Positions 57,002 to 64,000 of a stretch of 64,000 nucleotides of DNA are shown piece by piece. Under the pieces are notes generated by a model. That model was not told the origin of the DNA, did not search any database, and saw nothing but the letters and a program-made list of their open reading frames with translations. The translations under genes were made by a program, and so were the position numbers. Origin of the DNA: Proteles cristata cristata (taxonomy: Eukaryota > Chordata > Mammalia > Carnivora > Hyaenidae); assembly GCA_017311185.1 (NCBI GenBank), contig JAESUZ010001073.1, forward strand, positions 1,488,001-1,552,000. Direction: 5' to 3'. The stretch's first letter is position 1, and each line of letters begins with the position of its first letter.

Positions 57002-57218
57002 GGGGCGCGTCGGCGGCTTAGTCGGTTAAGCGTCCGACTTTCGCTTAGGTCATGATCTCGCGGTTCGTGGGTTCGAGCCCCGCATCGGGCTCTGTGCTGA
57101 CTGCCAGCTCAGAGCCTGGAGCCTGTTTCAGTCTGTGACTCCCTCTATCTGGCCCTCCCGTGCTCACGCTGTCTCTCTCTCTCTCTCCTAGAAATAATAA
57201 ATAAAAAAAAAAATTAAA
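57002..57218 (+). mobile_element. Young CAN SINE, sense, with TSD
   Basis: The only sense copy of the young subfamily. Intact pol III B box (ggttcgagccc, 57070-57080) and an A-box-like region after 57018. The duplication aaaaatatttttgtc is at 56987-57001 and about 57219-57233. A-rich tail. Confidence 0.96.
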
Positions 57219-58912
57219 AAAAATATTTTTGTCTTTTTTGTATTTACTTGCTTTCTTTATTTCTCTGGTGATTGAAAAAACGTATTTAAAAGTTATTTTG
57301 AAATAGTTCTATTACCTGCATTTTGTTGGTAATGAGTCGACCCCTTGATTTTTTTACGTATGGTGGGACTGGCCTTCATCATGTCTGTTTCCTTACGTGC
57401 TTTGGAATGTGAATACTGAGGTTCTTCTTAGGTGTCTGGTTTTTTGCTTTTCCTTTCTCTGCATTTGCGGATCTCCTCCATCAGTCTTATGGTTGCCTCC
57501 ATCTGCTGCTTCCCAGCCAGCTCAGAGCCAGATCTGCTATTGAGGACAGAGTTCCACATCCTATGGTAATTTGAGGCTTCACCCGTTGACATTACAGGTG
57601 GTAGGTCCAGTCCTATTTGTGAGTGTCCTACTACATAGCCAGAGCTGAAAAGGGGCCACTCAAGTTTTAACGTTCTCTTAAGAGGTGGAGAATTCCTTCT
57701 CTAATATCTGCTTTCACATTAGAACTTAGTTCCCTACCATGTGCCTTCAGTCCCTGTTATCTTGCAGGGATTGAACATCATGCTTGTTTATCACTGTGTC
57801 TTTCTTATTTTGTTCCTAAACCGCAGAGCTTTTGACTTCTTTAGTAGGTATGTCTTTTAAAAAATATATCTTACTTGTCATTGCTGCATATGACAAAGTC
57901 ACACAGAAAGTTGTGAGTACAAGCAAATTAATAAGATGGGGTGAATTAGTAGGACCCAACCACATCTCAGTAAGAATTGGGAGTTTGATCTAAACTGAGA
58001 AAACCCAGTTGCTTACCACAGATGGGGTGCTGGAGGTGAAAAGGGGGAAAAAGAGTTTCAAGAGTTTCTGAGATTGAAAGAGAAGACTGCTTTTCTTGCC
58101 TTCCATTGCCCCATAATCAGAGGACTCAGGCTGTGCAAGCAGGGTTAATGTGTAATGATTTTCAATTACGACTTAATTGTTTGCATCGTCATTCCATTAA
58201 TTGTCACTAATTCAGGCCAATTCAGACTTTAAAGCAGAGTGATTTCTAGTTGTCCTAAAGTTGTGCTTTCTTAGATGTCTAAACATCTGAATACATTTAA
58301 CTTGAAACAGGAGGAAAAGAATATTAATAATTTTTAAAAGAAAATACATATACTTATGCTCAAACTGGACATGCAGATTGAGTAAGTAGCAACTGAGCTT
58401 CAACTTAACCTGAGCTCAAAATAATTTTTACTTTTAGGAATAATGGAATTCATTGGAAGACATTAAGCCACAATTTCAAAAGAAATTAACACTACATTTC
58501 AATGCACATGAATCATATTTACATTTCTCTGGTTGTCTTCAGAGCTTATGTGAGTGAATCCTATCAGACACATTTTCAAAAAGAAACAGATTGGCTTCAC
58601 ATTTAACATAGGTACACCAAGAAAACATAGAATCTCTGGAATTTTGGAGTAGAATTTATGATTCTGGAAGTATGCCAAAATTTGGCTATGGGTGGCTAAA
58701 TTCTGGGTTCTGGGCATGTCCATTTGGCTCTGTGAAAGTACGTTGTCTTTCAGGAGGTAAATAAATCTGGAGATAGGATCAGGATGCTTCTTAATGAATA
58801 CACTCTAGACTTTTCTGGAACTGCTGAATCTCTTATACTGTAGCTTTCTTATTGATGTGATCATGATTGGACGTGCTAATCATGGTGAATGATTTTATTA
58901 ACATGTATGGAT

Positions 58913-58933
58913 AATATATATATATATATATAT
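58913..58933. repeat. Microsatellite (TA)n
   Basis: About ten uninterrupted TA units. Confidence 0.9.
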
Positions 58934-58973
58934 TTGCTGGACAAAAGTTTTCAAAAATTAAAACAAATTTAAA

Positions 58974-59205
58974 TTTTTTTTTTTTAGATTTTTTTTTTTT
59001 TTAAGTTTATTTCTAGGAGAGAGATTGAGACAGCGTGAGCAGGGGAGGGTCAGAGAGAGAAAGGGAGTCACAGACTCTGAAACAGGCTCCAGCTCTGAGC
59101 TGGCAGTCAGCACAGAGCCCGACGCGGGGCTCGAACCCACGAACCGCGATATCATGACCTGAGCGAAAGTCGGACGCTTAACCGACTAAGCCACCCGGGC
59201 GCCCC
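58974..59205 (-). mobile_element. Young CAN SINE, antisense, with long TSD
   Basis: A perfect 23-bp duplication (58951-58973 and 59206-59228; starts tcaaaaattaaaac). Acceptor-like tttctag|gag at 59016, 0.9 kb upstream of E12. Confidence 0.96.
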
Positions 59206-59907
59206 TCAAAAATTAAAACAAATTTAAAAATTCATATAGAAAATGACAAAGAACAGACAGAGGAAGGAGGGGGAAGAAAGCTAAGGGAGGAAGGGTTTTC
59301 AAGACACTTTAGGATCTAAGTGCCACTGAAGTTTAAGTAATGTAGAGTTAAAGGTGCATGTTAGTGTATGATTTTAGAGTGATGTGATTTTATAGATCAG
59401 GTAATAGTTTGAGAACAGGTTAGAACATCGAATTGCTTGCTCTCTCTTTGTAGATCATTTAAGTGTTTCCTCTTCTGTTCTTTGGAGATGCAGAAGTGTG
59501 GTGAAGATTGGGAAATGTAGTTTGAGTCAATAGTAGAAAAAGGAATTGAATTTAGAAATTTGAAAGTTGAGCTGTTGTCCCTTAAGCAGAAATACTCTTT
59601 TTTGCTAGTCATTTATAGACAAGGATCTGGTGGTGGTAGCCTATCAACTCATCTCCTTTTGGGGCTCACGTGGCTTTATGTCATAATTGTCTTTGCAATT
59701 ACTTGATTAGATCGGAGGCAGGAGTGGAGGAGCTGGAGAAGGCTTGTTTTTTATAAAGAGTTAGGAAGTGTTAACAGAATTAGCGATTTTGTTGGTTAAA
59801 GAATTTTTATTATAAAATATTCTCAATGTTGCAGTGTTTTAGTTCTCAGTGCTTACTAAAAAAGTATTTCAAAATTAGAGTAACATTTCTTTTTCATTTT
59901 ATGATAG

Positions 59908-60049
59908 GTTTGTAACCAAATTATTGGAAGATCTCATCTTCTTTGTGGCTGATGTACTTAATAATGGACAAGAAGTTTTGGATGTCGTTATCACTAAGCC
60001 AAACCGAGAACGCCAAAAATTAATGAGGGAACAAAACATATTGGCACAG
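59908..60049 (+). CDS. ITPR2: ITPR2 exon E12 (about residues 469-516; basic IP3-binding helix)
   Basis: A 142-bp exon. Its first base completes Arg from E11, and it ends in phase 0. Acceptor tttatgatag, donor cag|gtgaat. It encodes (R)[30 protein letters not shown] and [17 protein letters not shown], helices of IBC-alpha. The R-x3-K-x2-R pattern in RERQKLMR corresponds to ITPR1 R504, K508 and R511, which bind the phosphates of IP3; all three are present. Leu in DVLNNG is Pro in the human protein as I recall. Confidence 0.97.
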
Positions 60050-60109
60050 GTGAATATTTTCATGTACTAAATTTGCACATTAATTTTTTTAAATTATAGC
60101 ATAGGAAAG

Positions 60110-60600
60110 TCCTTGTGTTAGTTATCTATTGCTGTGTAACAAATTATCCCAAGACTTCGTGGCTGAAAACAACAGATAGTAGTCTTACAGTTTCTGTGGA
60201 TTAGGAATCTGGGAGTGGCTTGGGTGGGTGTTCTTGCTCAGGGTCTTTCATAAGGTCGCAGTCAAGGTGCTGGCTTGGGCTGCAGTCATCTCAGATTTGA
60301 ATGGGACAGTATTCACTTCCCAGGTCACTCACACAGGCTTCTTGATAGTACTTGATAGCCTCTCCATAGCAGTGTACTTTCCTAGAAATGAGGGATCCAA
60401 GAGAGAACAAGGGAGGGCACCCAGATGGAAGCCACAGTCCTTTTTATAACTGACTCTGAGAAGTAACCTCATCACTTCTATGTTCTATTAGATGTGAGTC
60501 AATAAATCCTGTCAAGGAGACAGGATTGTATAAGGCTGTGAATTTCAAGAGGCAGGAATCTCCACGGTCATTTTAGAGACAGGCTCCTTCACACCTCTCA
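60110..60600 (+). repeat. Old dispersed repeat, family not assigned
   Basis: Starts with 'gttatctattgctgtgtaac', followed by 'gtggctgaaaacaacag', 'aggtgctggcttgggctgca' and 'ggaagccacagtcctttt'. I know this arrangement from other mammalian introns but cannot name the family safely. Confidence 0.55.
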
Positions 60601-61259
60601 GAAAACCTACAGGGTCAGACTATCTCCAGAAAATGTGCTGGAATAATTTTCTAGGTAGAATCTACAGGATAACTTTGAAAATGCCATCTCTATCTACTTC
60701 CTACTTCTGTCCCTCTCTTCCTTAGGAAAGTAGGGAAGTCTATTCATCAGCTCACAAATGCTCTGTACAGTATTCTAGTTTTTTTCCCCTGGAAGTCTAG
60801 ATCTACTCCTGTACTGTGTCTTTCTGAAATTGTTTTATAACACACCAGTAAATTAATTCACTTCCTGATAATATGCATATATAGGCATGCCTACCTTTAT
60901 GTGTTTCCTTAAATTCAGTTAATTGCTGTATAAAGTAATGGGCTTTGTATTAATTGTGAACTCAAGGAAGATACTTAAAAAATCAAAAAACATGTTATAA
61001 ATATACATGTTCTTGTGGAATTGGGAAAGGAAAACTAGACATATTGCCAATTCATATTCTATAGCTGATTGTCTGAAAATGTAAAATCAATACTTCTCTC
61101 AAAGAAAATAAAGGTTGCAAATCTAATGAGACAAAGGCTTTTCTGACATTAGCATTTCTTTTGCATAAAACATTTGATTTCAAGGATTTTTAGGACTTTG
61201 AATAATTTATTAGTATTACATCAACCAACATGTCTAATTGTTTATTTCGGTATTTAAAT

Positions 61260-61465
61260 TTTTTTAAATGTTTATTTATTTTTGAGAGAGAGACAGAGCG
61301 TGAGCAGGGGAGGGACAAAGAGAGAGGGAGACACAGAATCTGAAGCAGGCTCCAGGCTCTGGGCTGGCTGTACAGGGCCTGACAGGAGGCTTGAACTCCT
61401 GAACCGTGAGATCGTGACCTGAGCCTAAGTAAGACGCTTACCGGACTGAGGCACCCTGGTGCCCC
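61260..61465 (-). mobile_element. CAN SINE, antisense, with TSD
   Basis: Flanks gtttatttcggtatttaaat (61240-61259) and gtttatttcagtaatttaaat (61466-61486), slightly diverged. Ends caccctggtgcccc. Confidence 0.93.
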
Positions 61466-62324
61466 GTTTATTTCAGTAATTTAAATAGAAAATTCAAGGT
61501 TTAGTGAATATAAAATGATTGAAGTAACTTTAATTTGTATTCTATTTTATGAACTACAAAAGATGATTCCTTTCCATTTCGCTGTCTTGTATTAATGCTC
61601 AGGCCCTAGTGTAGGTGCTCTTTCATAAACTATTTACTCTTCTTACCAGCTCATCCTCATCCTTAGGTGACCTTACCCGCTGTCCTGCTGCCTAAAAGAG
61701 TTTATTCCTTAATGTTTTTTTAAACATTTCCGAGCTGCTATCCTTGGTATAATGTGGGTCACTGACCACCACTAGTTGCCCATAAGGTGACTTATTTGTT
61801 GGAATACTGATATATTCATTGATTTGACAGCATCTTAATGTACTCGGAACAATAAATGAACTGTTTTGGAAAGAGGTTTAGAAACAATATTTGGAACTAA
61901 CTTTCTGATCAATTTCAGATGGAAAGTAAATGCTTTTTTATATTATTTTGATTTTAGAAAGTTATGGAACATAATAGAATTAATTGTAAAGCTATAGAAA
62001 TCATACTATATTTTAGTTCACTTGAATATGTTCATATAACTTGGTACAACCCAACATCTTTCTGTCTCTTATTTAAATAGAATATAATTTCTAAACACAA
62101 TGAAGTGTTTGTATTTAAATGTTTATTTGTCAATTTAAAGAATCTTTTTAATGGTATTTTTTTTCTGTTTCTTAATATGTTGGTTCTGTATTCTACGTCT
62201 TGTTTTTCTTTACATTAATTCTACTCAAATATTACAAAAGTGTTTTTGAGTCAGTGTGCTTATTTATAAAACATGCACCTCCATTCATCAGAATAGGTGG
62301 TTGATTTTTTTTTTCTCCTGATAG

Positions 62325-62486
62325 GTATTTGGAATTCTTAAAGCTCCCTTTAAGGAGAAAGCAGGAGAAGGCTCAATGCTGAGACTTGAAGATCTGGGGG
62401 ACCAAAGATACGCTCCTTATAAGTACATGCTGAGGCTATGTTACCGCGTGCTCAGACACTCACAGCAGGACTACAGGAAAAATCAG
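62325..62486 (+). CDS. ITPR2: ITPR2 exon E13 (about residues 517-570)
   Basis: A 162-bp exon of 54 codons, phase 0/0, acceptor tcctgatag. The donor is cag|gtcaga, a weak site at +3 to +6. It encodes [40 protein letters not shown] and [14 protein letters not shown], part of IBC-alpha. DYRK carries the residues equivalent to ITPR1 Y567, R568 and K569, the last IP3-contact group. [17 protein letters not shown] is the type 2 form; ITPR1 has FTDCGDGPMLRLEELG. Next exon, beginning about EYIAKN, is outside the window. Confidence 0.97.
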
Positions 62487-63192
62487 GTCAGAGGGTGGCC
62501 TGCGTCTTTGCTTCTGTTTATCATTTCAAGTATGGGCAAGGGTCTTTGGTTAGTGTTCTAAAATACATAACATAGGAATGGGAATTTCGGCTCTGCAATG
62601 AAATGTTTTATGTTCGCCACACAAAAACATGACGTGTAAGCATTTTTGTGATGACGTATTTATTCTTCCATGTACAATTAGAACCTTTGGGGGAAGATAC
62701 CTGAAGTCTTTGGGCATGGTATCAGCTTTTGCTAGGCAGGAGACATGCTGGACGTGTTATGTAAAGAGGTGGGAGACATTTCTTGACATGTGATTCTAGA
62801 TCATAACGTGTAGGCCAAAAAGTTCTGTATCTGGTCGCGAAGATATGGCATGTATATCTGAAACATAAGGCAGAGGCAAAGAGGGGACACAAGAGAGAAA
62901 AGATGGCATTATGGGAATTTAGGAGAGGGAAAGCTTAGTATGGCTGGGGGAGCCCAGGATGGGTGCTTGGAGAAGGAAGCATTTGAGGAGGATGAGAATC
63001 ATTTGTGTGAATTATATAGGAACAGGCATTTTAGTGAAGAAGGATCTATGAAGAGAGAATGGTGAATGCTAGCAAGGTCACTTTTGTCCCAAGGTGGTCC
63101 TAACTGTGGAGGACAGGGAACCCGGGCTATAGCCAATGGCAAGTTGCCAATGGCAAATGAAATTTCTTTCAAGTGTCATTTTTATCTTAAAA

Positions 63193-63386
63193 AAAAACTT
63201 AATTAATTTTGAGAGAGAGAGCATGTGCGAGGAGGGGACAGAGAAAGAAGAGAGAGAATCTGACAGCACAGAGAGAGGCTGACAGCACAGAGCCTGACAC
63301 AGGGCTCAAACTCATGAGCTGTGAGATGATGACCTGAACTGCAATCAAGAGTCTGACGCTTCACTGAATGAGCCACCCAAGTGCCC
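63193..63386 (-). mobile_element. CAN SINE, antisense, with long TSD
   Basis: A perfect 23-bp duplication (63170-63192 and 63387-63409; starts caagtgtcatttttatc). The element itself is diverged, with ctgacagcacagag present twice. Confidence 0.93.
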
Positions 63387-63629
63387 CAAGTGTCATTTTT
63401 ATCTTAAAAATACAAAATATTTTGCAACATGTTTAATATTACACATTCGTGTAATATAAAATTGTTTAAAGTTAATTATTTCATAAAGTAGCATCCTTTG
63501 TTTCTCTTAGCCAGTTTGAGAGAAGACTGATTAGTTTGTGAGAGGGCTGGTAAGGCAGGTCAGACTGAGCCACTTAATCCCAGGACGTCAGGTCTAGAAG
63601 GTAGCAGTTACCTGGGAATAGTCAGTAGT

Positions 63630-63805
63630 ATTTATTGTTTACTTACCAGGCTCAGTTCTAAACACTTTTCACAACTTAACTCAGATAATACTGAATTAAG
63701 ATGAGGAACTGAGGCTAAATGGAGGTTAAACAATTTATCAAAGATTACATAGTGTTATGACTGGAGCCAGTATTCAGACCTAGGCTCTTAATCATCACAC
63801 TATTG
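63630..63805 (-). repeat. MIR, antisense
   Basis: Reverse-MIR order is well kept: 'tatttattgtttacttaccagg', 'ttctaaacacttttcacaac', 'gatgaggaactgaggctaaa', 'caatttatcaaagattaca', 'actggagccagtattcag' and 'ctcttaatcatcacac'. Confidence 0.75.
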
Positions 63806-64000
63806 CCTCTTAGTAGTTTGAAAGTGTCTTGGTGAGAAAAAAGAATTTGCTTTGAAAAATCTGTTAAAATACATTGGCTTTGTAATCCTATTTCAAGATT
63901 GAGAAGAAGTCTAATAAGGATATGCAAAACAAACTAGTTAGAAGATAAATAATAAGGCAAGGAACGAAAGAGTGAGGAAGGAGATAATATAAACAAATCC

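Larger units (their letters stand above)
49889..59907 (+). other. ITPR2: Intron E11-E12 (10,019 bp)
   Basis: Contains a palindrome (49922-49944), SINEs (50533, 51536, 52494, 54131, 55968, 57002, 58974), an inverted L1 (50930-51370), an L1 3' end (51415-52180), a dead RPL21 retrocopy (54571-55016), further L1-like sequence (55640-57000) and a TA repeat (58913-58933). The stretches 52730-54110, 55030-55640, 57235-58910 and 59230-59900 show nothing I recognise. Acceptor tttatgatag. Confidence 0.85.
60050..62324 (+). other. ITPR2: Intron E12-E13 (2,275 bp)
   Basis: Contains an old repeat of about 500 bp (60110-60600) and an antisense SINE (61260-61465). The rest is unique AT-rich DNA. Acceptor ttttttttctcctgatag with a strong pyrimidine tract. 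Confidence 0.9.
1..64000 (+). other. ITPR2: ITPR2 gene segment (13 internal exons, partial gene)
   Basis: The whole window lies inside one + strand gene. Thirteen exons joined at GT-AG junctions give a continuous 517-codon frame that reads as the N-terminal part of the type 2 IP3 receptor, an ER calcium-release channel opened by inositol 1,4,5-trisphosphate. Type 2 rather than type 1 or 3 is indicated by segments such as [33 protein letters not shown] and [12 protein letters not shown], which I recognise as ITPR2. The exons cover about residues 54-570: suppressor domain, then IP3-binding core. Exon phases are consistent throughout: E1 enters in phase 1, E9/E10 and E11/E12 join in phase 2, and all others are phase 0. 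Promoter, first exons, channel domain and 3' end are outside the window. Confidence 0.97.
62487..64000 (+). other. ITPR2: Intron downstream of E13 (partial)
   Basis: Holds an antisense SINE (63193-63386) and an MIR (63630-63805). 62490-63170 is unique purine-rich sequence with no recognised exon. Confidence 0.88.

Noticed and set aside
57002..57218. A tRNA gene
   Set aside because: The head has pol III A and B boxes but is the tRNA-derived 5' part of a SINE and continues into SINE body and A-tail.

Overview
The window is ordinary nuclear DNA from a carnivoran mammal, almost certainly a felid. The evidence is about 31 tRNA-Lys-derived CAN SINEs of the cat type (head like ggggcgcctgggtggctca), along with old MIR, L2, L1M and MER repeats, spliced genes with GT-AG introns and a low GC content. 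There is no prokaryotic, viral-genome or plasmid content.

One gene spans the window on the + strand: ITPR2, the type 2 inositol 1,4,5-trisphosphate receptor. Thirteen consecutive coding exons are readable (7703-62486). They splice in a single open frame of 1,550 coding bases, about residues 54-570 of a roughly 2,700-residue protein. No stop or frameshift was found, and every junction is GT-AG. The first two coding exons lie upstream of the window. The channel, the regulatory region and all later exons lie downstream. The encoded part is most of the N-terminal suppressor (beta-trefoil/MIR) domain (exons E1-E5) and most of the IP3-binding core (exons E6-E13). It includes the RTTxR ligand loop in E6, the basic R..K..R helix in E12 and the YRK motif in E13. 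ITPR1/ITPR3 were excluded by paralogue-specific residues.

Layout: 1-7702 is upstream intron (SINEs, MIR). E1-E3 (7703-10811) are close together. E4-E7 (16239-20339) follow. A 15.9-kb intron (20340-36219) holds a solo ERV LTR nested in an old repeat, plus MER5A, L2 and L1. E8 is an isolated 45-bp exon. A 9.5-kb intron holds L1 and a tandemly duplicated MER5A. E9-E11 (45807-49888) sit among many SINEs. A 10-kb intron holds a dead RPL21 retrocopy. E12 and E13 end the set, and the last 1.5 kb is intron.

I found no previously undescribed biological system. The observations most worth checking are these: two in-frame cassette exons matching known IP3R splice segments (E4, SIm2; E8, the SI position); a read-through after E3 next to an intronic AATAAA that would give a short TIPR-like protein; E10 squeezed between two same-orientation SINEs; a strong antisense bias of SINEs (26:5); several consensus CTCF-like sites; a paired AP-1 palindrome; and a 23-nt palindrome just after the E11 donor. 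Family names for repeats and residue numbers come from memory of consensus sequences, not from a search.
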